A stretch of DNA of 18,900 bases from an uncultured Candidatus Berkelbacteria bacterium. Its GTDB lineage: Bacteria; Patescibacteriota; UBA1384; CAILIB01. The stretch's first letter is position 1. Every line of letters begins with the position of its first letter. Positions 1 to 6,928 of this stretch are shown one piece after another. A program made the position numbers and the translations under genes. Location: assembly GCA_937895715.1 (NCBI GenBank), contig CALBLZ010000035.1, positions 1 through 18,900 of the forward strand. Direction: 5' to 3'. Below the pieces are notes generated by a model that had not been told where the DNA came from, ran no database searches, and saw only the letters and a list, made by a program, of their open reading frames with translations.

Positions 1-314
1 TTCTTGAAATGCAGAATCAGGGGATCACAGCTGAACTCGCAGGTGTACCAGACATGGCGCTCATTGCAGCAGATGAACCAGGTAAGGTAAAAATTCTTGG
101 CTCAATCCCAGGCCTCCTTGCTGCGGGTAAAAAAATTGAGGCAAACTTGAGCAAATCATCCGTTAGTTCTCAGTTTAAAGCCGCTGATAAGGCTGGCGCC
201 CGCTTTACGGTTACGGTAGGAGAACGTGAAGTTGAGAGTGGAAATGCGTCAATCAAGAACCTCCAAACAGGCGAAGAGTTCACCCTACCATTCGATCAGC
301 TCGGCACACTATAG
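1..314 (+). CDS. hisS: Histidyl-tRNA synthetase, C-terminal fragment (5' end outside window)
   Basis: The reading frame is open from the window edge (frame of position 3) to a TAG at 312-314, so this is the 3' end of a longer gene; the ATG at 9 is internal. The roughly 104 visible residues match the class II anticodon-binding domain that ends HisRS. They show an alternating beta/alpha pattern, then a segment reading AADKAGARFTVTVGERE, followed by GNASIKNLQTGEEF. This corresponds to the family pattern of an A-D-x-x-G-A-R helix, a G-E-x-E turn and a K-N/D-x-x-T-G-E hairpin. HisRS charges tRNA-His in the cytoplasm, and this domain reads the anticodon. The catalytic core (motifs 1-3) lies outside the window and cannot be checked. 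ProRS and ThrRS have related domains, but the K-N-L-x-T-G-E ending fits HisRS best. Confidence 0.85.
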   Translation, partial: LEMQNQGITAELAGVPDMALIAADEPGKVKILGSIPGLLAAGKKIEANLSKSSVSSQFKAADKAGARFTVTVGEREVESGNASIKNLQTGEEFTLPFDQLGTL

Positions 315-326
315 CTAGATACGAGA

Positions 327-363
327 AAACGCCGACTCCCGGGTGGGGGGTCGGCGTTTCTTT
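327..363. terminator. Intrinsic terminator, probably bidirectional
   Basis: AAACGCCGA at 327-335 pairs perfectly with TCGGCGTTT at 351-359. The stem continues through CTCCC/GGGGG with one G-U pair around a short G-rich loop. A T-rich tail follows on the plus strand, and the minus-strand read also ends in a T run (GTTTTC). It lies between the hisS stop and the convergent stop at 377, so it can serve both genes. Confidence 0.85.
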
Positions 364-376
364 GATTTATGGTTAC

Positions 377-946
377 TCAGGCGGCTTTGCCTAAGTCTGA
401 TCGAAAGGGGTGTGGTCTTACGACCTTCGGGAGGGCAAACCTCTCGTCAGTTGACGACCCCATCACGAGGCAGTCTAACCCATGAGCACAGCAGCCGTTC
501 GAGTGAATGGTGAGACTGTACATCCACACTCGCACCACACGCCCGCCGTCATCAACGGTAAAGTGGCTACCCTCCCGAATAAAGCTCACGTACCTACGGC
601 CGTACACAACCTTGAGAAGCTGGGCGAACCAGATCGTCACGATTGAGTCGGCGGCCGTCGCATCGTAGCCCAAATCCTCTTGGATAAGGGCATAGAGCGC
701 TTTCAAATTCTGGAGCTCATGCCACGAGGCAAGGGCCTCGAATGGCAAGATCTGTGTGACGCCACTATCGCCAGCACACACACGTTGCATGTGCGCCTCC
801 CAGTAGGAACTGCTCTGAATCTCGACATCTAGCTTTGGCAGTCGGTCGAAGTAGCCCGGATTGAGATCGTTGGTGACACGGAAGCGAATCATCCGCTCCA
901 GCAATCTGATAAGGATTGCCGCTCGCTTTTCAGTTACATTCTTCAT
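377..946 (-). CDS. Hypothetical protein, 189 aa, family not recognised
   Basis: This is the only long open frame in the 600-bp stretch between hisS and the RNA methyltransferase; it is convergent with hisS and ends in TGA. I do not recognise a family. The product starts with a basic helix (about residues 5-25). It has a middle region rich in Trp, Tyr and aliphatic residues, and a beta-rich segment near residues 115-155 that looks like paired strands (RYVSFIREG, HFTVDDGG, VVRVWMYSLT). Next comes a Cys-rich turn (NGCCAHGLDC, four-residue spacing that could hold a metal or disulfide). There is no signal peptide or membrane segment, so it is probably cytoplasmic. No Shine-Dalgarno sequence precedes the ATG at 946. 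The length and lack of competing frames favour a real gene, but a spurious frame remains possible. Confidence 0.55.
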   Translation of the reverse strand: MKNVTEKRAAILIRLLERMIRFRVTNDLNPGYFDRLPKLDVEIQSSSYWEAHMQRVCAGDSGVTQILPFEALASWHELQNLKALYALIQEDLGYDATAADSIVTIWFAQLLKVVYGRRYVSFIREGSHFTVDDGGRVVRVWMYSLTIHSNGCCAHGLDCLVMGSSTDERFALPKVVRPHPFRSDLGKAA

Positions 947-1043
947 TGTTCTAGTCCGTTAGCGCAGAGTACCATCCATGGTTACGCCGAAGGCACAGTA
1001 GCAGATTTCTGGCTTTTTGTCAATCTGGTAAGCGGCTATTTTC

Positions 1044-1052
1044 TGCTACCAT
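1044..1052 (+). promoter_or_regulatory. Extended -10 promoter of the SPOUT methyltransferase gene (leaderless)
   Basis: TGCTACCAT fits an extended -10 element (TGn plus TACCAT at 1047-1052). It ends six bases before the ATG at 1059, so transcription would start at or next to the start codon. The only -35-like hexamer (TTGTCA at 1017-1022) is 24 bp away, too far to help. Confidence 0.5.
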
Positions 1053-1058
1053 ACACTC

Positions 1059-1508
1059 ATGCAACTCCTCCTCAATAACGTGCGCAGCCTCCACAATGTT
1101 GGGTCGATTTTCCGCAGCGCGGCGGCGGCTGGCTGTTCACATATGTATCTCTGTGGTCTTACTCCCACCCCGCCACGTTCTGAGATCACAAAAACTGCGC
1201 TCGGTGGCACCGAAGCAGTATCTTGGAGCTACCACCAGAGCGCCCGAGAAGCTATTACTGTTGCAGGCGATTGCGTATGCGCCGCACTCGAGCTTACCTC
1301 AACAGCGGTGAATATATTTGAGGAGACATTACCCAAAAACCTTCTGCTTATCGTGGGGCATGAACGAGCTGGTGTAGAGCCTGAACTACTGCAGTTTGTG
1401 AGTACTCATTATCAGATTCCACTTGTGGAAGGCCCCGTCCACTCTCTCAATGTATCCAACGCTACAGCTATAGCCCTATTTGAATATCGTCGCCAACACC
1501 CCCTATGA
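1059..1508 (+). CDS. SPOUT-family RNA 2'-O-methyltransferase (TrmH/SpoU type)
   Basis: This enzyme family transfers methyl from S-adenosylmethionine to a ribose 2'-OH in tRNA or rRNA. All three SpoU motifs are visible: motif 1 at the very N-terminus (NNVRSLHNVGSIFR, with the conserved N, R and N-x-G), motif 2 (LIVGHERAGV) and motif 3 (IPLVEGPVHSLNVSNATAIALFE). Together they form the trefoil-knot cofactor pocket. At 149 aa the protein is only the catalytic domain, the size of TrmL, with no L30e-like RNA-binding domain. An in-frame TAA at 1029-1031 rules out a longer N-terminus. Its TGA overlaps the ATG of the guanylate kinase gene in an ATGA, which suggests translational coupling. The exact target nucleotide cannot be read from the sequence. 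Confidence 0.88.
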   Translation: MQLLLNNVRSLHNVGSIFRSAAAAGCSHMYLCGLTPTPPRSEITKTALGGTEAVSWSYHQSAREAITVAGDCVCAALELTSTAVNIFEETLPKNLLLIVGHERAGVEPELLQFVSTHYQIPLVEGPVHSLNVSNATAIALFEYRRQHPL

Positions 1509-2068
1509 ACCTACCAGCTATCGTGGCGCTTTGTGGTCCAAGTGCCGCAGGCAAAAGTACACTTATTGATGCGTTGCTTGAAAAGCACCCTGGCACATTC
1601 TTCAGAATGGTTGGCACCACTACTAGAGAAAAGCGCCCTAGTGAGCGAGACGGTGTCGACTATCACTTTGTTGACTCAGAAAGGTTTGAGCGACTCAAGG
1701 GCGAAGGAGCATTCTTCGATTCTATCTCTACACCTGGGGGCGAGTTCGGTTCACCACGACCCTACACATCAAGTGAAACCCAAGAAAAAATACTTTTGTA
1801 CAACCTTAGCCTGTCAGGGGCACTAGAACTACTTGAACACTACCCAAGCTCGCGCCTATTTTACCTCAGTATTAGTCGAGAAACACAGCGCTCACGCCTT
1901 CAAGAGCGCCATACGTCGCTTGCAGAAATTGACGCACGCACTGCTCCGTTTGAAGCGGAGGCTGAACTAATTGCCGCTCACGAAGGCACCGTTGTTGTAC
2001 TTAACGCCAATCACCCCGAAGACATCGCCAAAAACGTGGAAAAGGTGGGTGAGCTCCTTGGCCTCTGA
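1505..2068 (+). CDS. gmk: Guanylate kinase
   Basis: Guanylate kinase phosphorylates GMP to GDP with ATP in the cytoplasm. The P-loop is clear at residues 11-18 (GPSAAGKS). It is followed by the GMP-binding signature TTTREKRPSERDGVDYHFV near residues 38-56 (family form T-T-R-x-x-R-x-x-E-x-x-G-x-D-Y-x-F). The length of 187 aa is about standard. One oddity is that the lid and core after the GMP site are more divergent than usual (STPGGEFGSPRPY where the family typically has an N-x-Y-G-T/S pattern), so a related nucleotide or phosphonate kinase is a small possibility. The ATG overlaps the upstream stop by four bases, and the TGA is embedded in the promoter of the next gene. Confidence 0.85.
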   Translation: MNLPAIVALCGPSAAGKSTLIDALLEKHPGTFFRMVGTTTREKRPSERDGVDYHFVDSERFERLKGEGAFFDSISTPGGEFGSPRPYTSSETQEKILLYNLSLSGALELLEHYPSSRLFYLSISRETQRSRLQERHTSLAEIDARTAPFEAEAELIAAHEGTVVVLNANHPEDIAKNVEKVGELLGL

Positions 2069-2074
2069 TACAAT
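2066..2074 (+). promoter_or_regulatory. Extended -10 promoter of the beta-CASP RNase gene (leaderless), overlapping the gmk stop
   Basis: TGATACAAT is an extended -10 (TGn plus TACAAT at 2069-2074), six bases before the ATG at 2081. The TGn is the gmk stop codon itself. No good -35 hexamer lies 16-18 bp upstream, as expected for an extended -10 promoter. Confidence 0.55.
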
Positions 2075-2080
2075 TACTAC

Positions 2081-3436
2081 ATGAAACTAACCTTTTGCGG
2101 CGCTAACCAGGAAGTTACTGGTTCGTGCTACCTCATAGAAACCGAACACGCCAAAGTAGTACTCGACTGTGGCATGTTTCAAGGAAGCAAGTATTCGGAA
2201 GAAAAGAACTATCTACCATTTCCCTTTGACCCTGCATCAATCGATGCCCTCGTGCTTACGCACGCTCACTTCGACCACACCGGGAGAATTCCAAAGCTCT
2301 ACAAAGAAGGGTTCCGTGGCAAAATTTTCACCACGAGGCCGAGTGCCGAGCTCTCGATGATCACCCTGCGGGATGCAGCGCACCTGATTGTCGACGAAGC
2401 CGAGCGGCACAACCATGAGCCGCTGTTTACCCGAGAAGAAGTCGATCCACTCGAGGATATGTTTAGCACGGTTGAATACCACCAGGATGTGCAGGTAGCC
2501 CCCGGCGTTAGCGCTTACTTTGTAGATGCGGGCCACATTCTAGGGTCAGCCTCTGTTAAGGTAACTGGTGATGGAAAAACGGTTTGCTTCTCCGGCGACC
2601 TCGGTAATACTCCTATTCCACTCCTCAAGAGCGCTGAGTGTCTATACGGGTCTGACGCGATTGTAATTGAGTCAACCTACGGTAACCGTGTACACGAAGG
2701 AGTAGAACAGCGTGTAGAATTTTTGCGCACTGCTATCCAGGATGCTGTCCGCGAGAAAGGAGTTCTTCTGATTCCAGCCTTCGCTATTGAGCGTAGTCAG
2801 GAGCTCCTCTACGAGCTAAACAAACTACATAGCGAGCAAAAGATCCCAGGAAACCTTCCAATTTACCTGGACAGCCCAATGGCAATTGCGGCAACCGAAG
2901 TATTTCGCAAGAATGTGGATTTCTTCGAGGAAGGAGCCAAAGCCGACCTCATGCGCTACGGCGATCTATTTAGCTTCCCCGGGCTGCGTTACACCCCGAC
3001 TGCCGAAGATTCTAAGGGGATTCTTCGCACACAGGGCGCAAAGGTTATCATTGCTGGCTCGGGCATGATGAATGGCGGCCGCATTATGCACCACCTAAAA
3101 AACTACCTCGGAAACCGCAATACAACCCTGCTGATTATTGGCTTCCAAGTTGAAGGGAGTCTTGGGCGTCGTCTCCATCAAGGTGAGCGCTCAGTTAAGA
3201 TTTATGGGCAAGAGATAAGCGTTAACGCAGATGTTCGCTCGTGCGGAGCATTCTCTGGACACGCCGACTACCCGCGCCTCATGAACTGGCTCCACTGCTT
3301 CCAGGGAAGTCCTCCAAAGCATGTCTATGTCACGCATGGAGAAATTAGTTCCGCTACATCTTTCTCACAATCAATCACCGAACACCTTGGGTGGGAGAGT
3401 TCTGTACCAGCCTACGGCAGTTCGATAACTCTCTAG
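2081..3436 (+). CDS. Beta-CASP metallo-beta-lactamase ribonuclease (YSH1/CPSF73-like)
   Basis: Members of this family are zinc-dependent RNases that process or degrade RNA. The zinc site is complete: H61-A-H63-F-D65-H66 in THAHFDHTG, H152 in DAGHILGSA, D173 in FSGDLGN and H419 in VTHGE. The beta-CASP insertion between the two halves carries its own motifs, including IESTYGNR, the SGMMNGGRIMHHL loop and H394 in SGHADYPRL. The length of 451 aa is typical for the bacterial and archaeal RNA-specificity-factor group, which differs from the longer RNase J. There is no signal peptide. The stop is three bases before the next ATG, so it is very likely co-transcribed with the m5U methyltransferase gene. 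Nuclease activity and polarity are inferred from the family. Confidence 0.9.
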   Translation: MKLTFCGANQEVTGSCYLIETEHAKVVLDCGMFQGSKYSEEKNYLPFPFDPASIDALVLTHAHFDHTGRIPKLYKEGFRGKIFTTRPSAELSMITLRDAAHLIVDEAERHNHEPLFTREEVDPLEDMFSTVEYHQDVQVAPGVSAYFVDAGHILGSASVKVTGDGKTVCFSGDLGNTPIPLLKSAECLYGSDAIVIESTYGNRVHEGVEQRVEFLRTAIQDAVREKGVLLIPAFAIERSQELLYELNKLHSEQKIPGNLPIYLDSPMAIAATEVFRKNVDFFEEGAKADLMRYGDLFSFPGLRYTPTAEDSKGILRTQGAKVIIAGSGMMNGGRIMHHLKNYLGNRNTTLLIIGFQVEGSLGRRLHQGERSVKIYGQEISVNADVRSCGAFSGHADYPRLMNWLHCFQGSPPKHVYVTHGEISSATSFSQSITEHLGWESSVPAYGSSITL

Positions 3437-3439
3437 AGA

Positions 3440-4651
3440 ATGCTCTCACAGCCGGTTTTTGAACGTCGCACAGCCACCCCAGTGTGCCCATTCTTTTACG
3501 AGTGTGGTGGGTGTGACGCGCAAGACGTACCGTATGCGGATCAGCTCAGCGCCAAACAGGCCTGGGCTGAGCTGCTATTCGCCCCTCTTTTGGGTGAGCA
3601 CACAGACAAGCGCCCAATCATCGGTGAAGCAAGTGAATTTCCTGTGTATTTTCGGAATAAAATTCGCTTTAGTTTTATTCGGGATAATGACGATGTTGTG
3701 CATCCTAGCCGCCACCGCAAGGGAAGTACAAGTTCAGACATTCCCGTAGACCAGTGCTTCCTACAGTCACCTGAATCAGACTCGCTTATAAACTGGGTAG
3801 CTGCTTGGGCCACCCAAGAAAAGTGGAGCCTCTACGACCCCACTACTAAACAGGGGTGGCTGAAACACCTGCTCATTCGACAGGGAAAGCATACCGGAGA
3901 CCTACTCGTAAGCACCGTTGCAGACACCCCCGGTGTACCAGATGAAAAACGCTGGGTTTCAGCAATCACCCAAGCCTTTCCAGGTATCACCAGCCTGCAC
4001 CACAGCCAGAGCTACCCCCAGCAGCCCGCACGAATTACCACCAGGCTGCTGGCGGGGAAAGAAAAGCTTACTGAAAAAGTTGGCGAATACACCTTTGTAA
4101 TTTCTCCACACGCATTCTTCCAAACAAATGGAACCATGGTAGAAACCCTGTACAGCGAGGTGCAACGTCAGGCGGGAGAAGGCGAGATAGCCTGGGACCT
4201 ATATGCCGGATCAGCCACAATCGGACTATTCGTTTCAAAGAACTTTACGAAGGTTGTGAGTATCGAGCAGAATCCAGCGAATATTGCTGATGCACAGGAA
4301 AATCTTACGCTCAATGGCGTTTCTAACATCGATGTCGTCGCTGGAACTGTAGAGGACCGAATAACCTCTGCATTCTTTACAAGCAACGGCCCGGCCAATG
4401 CGATTATTATCGATCCACCGCGAGCAGGTATCCACCCCAATCTTCGGACTATACTGCCCACCATCGTTAAGCAAAGCCCAGGGGCAAAGTTGGTATACGT
4501 GTCTTGTAACCCATCAACTGCCCTCCGAGACTGTGCAGTGTTTGTACAAGCAGGGCTAAGAATTACAACCTTCCAGCCAATTGATATGTTCCCACACAGC
4601 ATTCACTGTGAAATTGTGATGACACTTGAGGCTCCCAAAGCTAATAAATAG
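3440..4651 (+). CDS. 23S rRNA/tRNA (uracil-5-)-methyltransferase, RlmD/TrmA family with Fe-S cluster
   Basis: This enzyme makes 5-methyluridine in rRNA or tRNA using S-adenosylmethionine. Cys16, Cys22 and Cys25 in CPFFYECGGC plus Cys106 in VDQCFLQ match the four 4Fe-4S ligands of RlmD. The C-terminal half is a Rossmann methyltransferase with WDLYAGSATIGLF (SAM-binding motif), IDPPRAG and the nucleophile Cys356 in YVSCNPSTALRD. FFQTN before the SAM site is also a family signature. Unlike E. coli RlmD there is no N-terminal TRAM domain; the protein begins almost directly with the cluster motif. It follows the beta-CASP RNase gene by three bases. RlmD, RlmC and TrmA specificity cannot be separated from sequence alone, although the cluster rules out a classical TrmA. 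Confidence 0.88.
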   Translation: MLSQPVFERRTATPVCPFFYECGGCDAQDVPYADQLSAKQAWAELLFAPLLGEHTDKRPIIGEASEFPVYFRNKIRFSFIRDNDDVVHPSRHRKGSTSSDIPVDQCFLQSPESDSLINWVAAWATQEKWSLYDPTTKQGWLKHLLIRQGKHTGDLLVSTVADTPGVPDEKRWVSAITQAFPGITSLHHSQSYPQQPARITTRLLAGKEKLTEKVGEYTFVISPHAFFQTNGTMVETLYSEVQRQAGEGEIAWDLYAGSATIGLFVSKNFTKVVSIEQNPANIADAQENLTLNGVSNIDVVAGTVEDRITSAFFTSNGPANAIIIDPPRAGIHPNLRTILPTIVKQSPGAKLVYVSCNPSTALRDCAVFVQAGLRITTFQPIDMFPHSIHCEIVMTLEAPKANK

Positions 4652-4670
4652 CATCACGCTAGACAGGTAA

Positions 4671-4700
4671 TTGACACATTCGCTTTTTGTTCGGTATAGT
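4671..4700 (+). promoter_or_regulatory. lexA promoter
   Basis: TTGACA (4671-4676) and TATAGT (4695-4700) are separated by 18 bp. The predicted start near 4707 gives a leader of about 20 nt before the ATG at 4727. The leader has no Shine-Dalgarno sequence. I could not find a CTGT-N8-ACAG or Bacillus-type SOS box here, so the operator of this LexA is not identified. Confidence 0.75.
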
Positions 4701-4726
4701 AACGGTACGCAGGTAACTAACACCCT

Positions 4727-5332
4727 ATGGAACCGCTCACCAAACGCCAAGCACAAATTCTCGCCTACATTACGGACCACATCGAGGAGCGCAACTACGC
4801 CCCAAGCTACCGTGAAATTGGTGATCATTTCCACCTTTCTTCCACGGCCACTATTGCTGAGCACGTCGAGTCTCTGCGTCAAAAGGGGTATCTCAGCCAG
4901 GAAGAGCGTAGCGCACGATCAATCCAAGTTCTCGAGCAAGCAGACAGCCACATGTCCAGCAGCGTTAGCATCCCACTACTCGGCGCCATCGCTGCAGGTA
5001 AGCCTATCGAGGCGGTCTCTACCGACGAAAGTATCGATATCCCTCGCGACATGAGCGGCACCAATGTCTACGCACTCCGCGTCAAAGGGGAGTCAATGAT
5101 CGAAGATGGCATTATGAACGGCGACTACGTCATCATCGAGCACACTAAAATCGCTAAAAATGGTGATATCGTTGTAGCCCTCATCGACAACGATAACGTT
5201 ACCCTTAAGCGTTTCTACAAAGAGAAAGATTACATCCGTTTGCAGCCAGCCAACTCCACCATGAACCCTATGTTCTTCAAGCGAGTTGCCATCCAAGGAA
5301 AGGTGCGCGGTCTCATTCGCAAGTTCGCATAG
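4727..5332 (+). CDS. lexA: LexA repressor
   Basis: LexA represses DNA-damage genes and cleaves itself when RecA filaments form. Residues 1-65 are the winged helix-turn-helix (LTKRQAQILAYITDHI start, PSYREIGDHFHLSSTATIAEHVESLRQKGYL recognition region). The C-terminal S24 peptidase domain has an Ala90-Gly91 cleavage site in GAIAAGKP, the nucleophile Ser123 in VKGESMIEDG and the general base Lys161 in NVTLKRFY. The length of 201 aa is standard. The gene has its own promoter, and RmuC, another DNA-maintenance gene, lies about 9.5 kb downstream. All residues needed for self-cleavage are present, so the SOS switch should be functional. The next gene is unrelated envelope biology and has a separate promoter. 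Confidence 0.95.
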   Translation: MEPLTKRQAQILAYITDHIEERNYAPSYREIGDHFHLSSTATIAEHVESLRQKGYLSQEERSARSIQVLEQADSHMSSSVSIPLLGAIAAGKPIEAVSTDESIDIPRDMSGTNVYALRVKGESMIEDGIMNGDYVIIEHTKIAKNGDIVVALIDNDNVTLKRFYKEKDYIRLQPANSTMNPMFFKRVAIQGKVRGLIRKFA

Positions 5333-5337
5333 CAGAC

Positions 5338-5355
5338 CTCAGATTGACCTCTGAG
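5338..5355. promoter_or_regulatory. Inverted repeat centred on the -35 box of the GH18 promoter, candidate operator
   Basis: CTCAGA (5338-5343) and TCTGAG (5350-5355) form a perfect inverted repeat whose six-base centre is exactly the -35 hexamer TTGACC. The same stretch holds GACCTC twice. A dimeric repressor bound here would block sigma factor access. It is short enough to arise by chance, and no regulator is identified. Confidence 0.3.
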
Positions 5356-5372
5356 TAGTCGACACCTACAAT
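5344..5372 (+). promoter_or_regulatory. Promoter of the GH18-like envelope operon (leaderless)
   Basis: TTGACC (5344-5349) and TACAAT (5367-5372) have an ideal 17-bp spacer. The -10 ends six bases before the ATG at 5379, so the predicted transcript begins at the start codon. Confidence 0.75.
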
Positions 5373-5378
5373 GGGTGT

Positions 5379-6914
5379 ATGCGTGATATTGTCTTCCGTA
5401 AGGTTGTCAGGCCGGAAGAGCCTGTTGGCTCTGTTTTGGCACAGCCAGACAACATTCCCACCCCTCTCCAACCTGATATTGTCGCTGTAAAACCCGATAC
5501 TACTGGGTTGAAGCGTGTATCTCTACCAGACCCTGAGCTGAATGGAGCAGAACGAGTTATTTATGGCGCAGCGCACGCATTAAGTTCTATTGCTGGAACT
5601 ATTTTACATACGGTAAGTCGCGGTGGTGTTGTGCACCGTGAGATACTTACCCCCCAGCAAGGTGTCCTGCCAAAGAAAAAAAGTGTTAAAAAACTTGGTG
5701 CGCCTAAAAAGAAGTCTCCAACCAAGGGCAAGCGTCACCGGAATGTAACCATTGCAAACACCCTCGCTGTTCTGGTCCTACTTGCCATTAGTGGACTTAA
5801 CTACCAACAGAGTTCCGAAGCGCTTAAGAACGCTTCCCAAACCGCAACCTCTACTACAAGTAGTAGTGTTCGACAGTACCTGCCAAATATTGCAAAGAGC
5901 ACAGCGAGCAATCCACTTTCTTCTGAGGACCTCCGGCAGCTATCAGAGAACACCTCGCTCCATGCGTGGGTTGCTCCCTGGAATACGAGTTCAGTCGGGG
6001 AAAACGCAGCTATATACTCGAGCGTCTCTGCGTTCTGGCTCTCATTAGAATCCGATGGCTACACCGTTGTCCCCAAAGCAGATTGGTCTGGCTGGACAAC
6101 ATTTGCAGCTGGCTTAACTGCATCTAAGCGGTTCTTAACGATATCTGCTGATCCAGACTTTAGTTTCATTGCCCTTACCAATACCGAGGTTCAGGAGAAA
6201 TTAATTGCAAATCTTCTCACCTCTACCAAAGCCCAGGGATTTACTGGAATCGACATCAACTTTGAAGCGCTCGGTGAAGAAAACCGTGACTTATTCACAA
6301 GTTTTATTCGCAACCTAACCGCGGCGTTCAGTGCCGAAAACCTCAAAGTTGCCGTTACTGTTGAGGCGCGCCTTGCCAACCAAATGCCAATGGACTGGCG
6401 AAACCTAAGTCTGATCGCAGATGAAGTGCGTGTGATGGTCTACGACTACCACGCGAGCAGCACAGGCACCCCAGGGCCAATTGCACCACTCGGCTGGCTC
6501 AAGGAGATCCTTGATTACACACAAGCAAACACAAAGAGTGAGAAAGTTGTAATTGGCCTTGGCAACTACGGCTACGACTGGATAGCACCAACCGAACCCG
6601 GAGAGTTGTGGGAGGGCCTTGGAATCAGCCACGAACGTGCCACTGCGCTCGCCTTAGAGAAGAGCACACCGATTATTCAGCAGAGCGGAATAGACGAACG
6701 CGGGTATGATATTGGCACAGCACCTAGTTTCACCTACACCGACGAACAGGGTGCCCGGCACGATGTGTGGTTTGAGGATCAAGCATCACTTGCGGCAAAG
6801 CTTAACTTAATCGCGCAGTACCGCACAGCAGGTGTAATCTTCTGGTCGGTCGGACTTGGAGATACAGCATTTTGGACGAAACAACACGAAGCACGGTATA
6901 CTAGTCGCAACTAA
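5379..6914 (+). CDS. Membrane-anchored glycoside hydrolase family 18-like protein
   Basis: Residues 1-97 are a hydrophilic cytoplasmic tail, 98-121 are very Lys/Arg-rich (KKKSVKKLGAPKKK), and about 125-143 form one membrane helix, so the rest faces outward. A Ser/Thr linker leads to a GH18 barrel from about residue 190. It shows WVAPWN, the barrel-4 motif GFTGIDINFEAL, MVYDYH (family M-x-Y-D-Y/x), GNYGYDW and the closing strand VIFWSVGLGD. This resembles YaaH/spore-coat-type GH18 proteins that bind or cut peptidoglycan or chitin-like glycans. The presumed acid Glu296 is kept, but the family D-G-x-D-x-D-x-E reads T-G-I-D-I-N-F-E, so Asn294 replaces the Asp two residues before the acid. Activity may be altered or lost, leaving a glycan-binding role. 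It is first in a three-gene envelope block. Confidence 0.82.
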   Translation: MRDIVFRKVVRPEEPVGSVLAQPDNIPTPLQPDIVAVKPDTTGLKRVSLPDPELNGAERVIYGAAHALSSIAGTILHTVSRGGVVHREILTPQQGVLPKKKSVKKLGAPKKKSPTKGKRHRNVTIANTLAVLVLLAISGLNYQQSSEALKNASQTATSTTSSSVRQYLPNIAKSTASNPLSSEDLRQLSENTSLHAWVAPWNTSSVGENAAIYSSVSAFWLSLESDGYTVVPKADWSGWTTFAAGLTASKRFLTISADPDFSFIALTNTEVQEKLIANLLTSTKAQGFTGIDINFEALGEENRDLFTSFIRNLTAAFSAENLKVAVTVEARLANQMPMDWRNLSLIADEVRVMVYDYHASSTGTPGPIAPLGWLKEILDYTQANTKSEKVVIGLGNYGYDWIAPTEPGELWEGLGISHERATALALEKSTPIIQQSGIDERGYDIGTAPSFTYTDEQGARHDVWFEDQASLAAKLNLIAQYRTAGVIFWSVGLGDTAFWTKQHEARYTSRN

Positions 6915-6928
6915 TAACAACGGGGCAT

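Noticed and set aside
947..1058. tRNA or other RNA gene in the gap between divergent genes
   Set aside because: No cloverleaf arms, T-loop consensus or CCA-like end; only promoter-like elements are visible. The other gaps were equally negative.
4671..4726. SOS box for LexA autoregulation
   Set aside because: Neither CTGT-N8-ACAG nor the Bacillus-type GAAC-N4-GTTC pattern is present; repeated CGGTA strings were too weak to call an operator.
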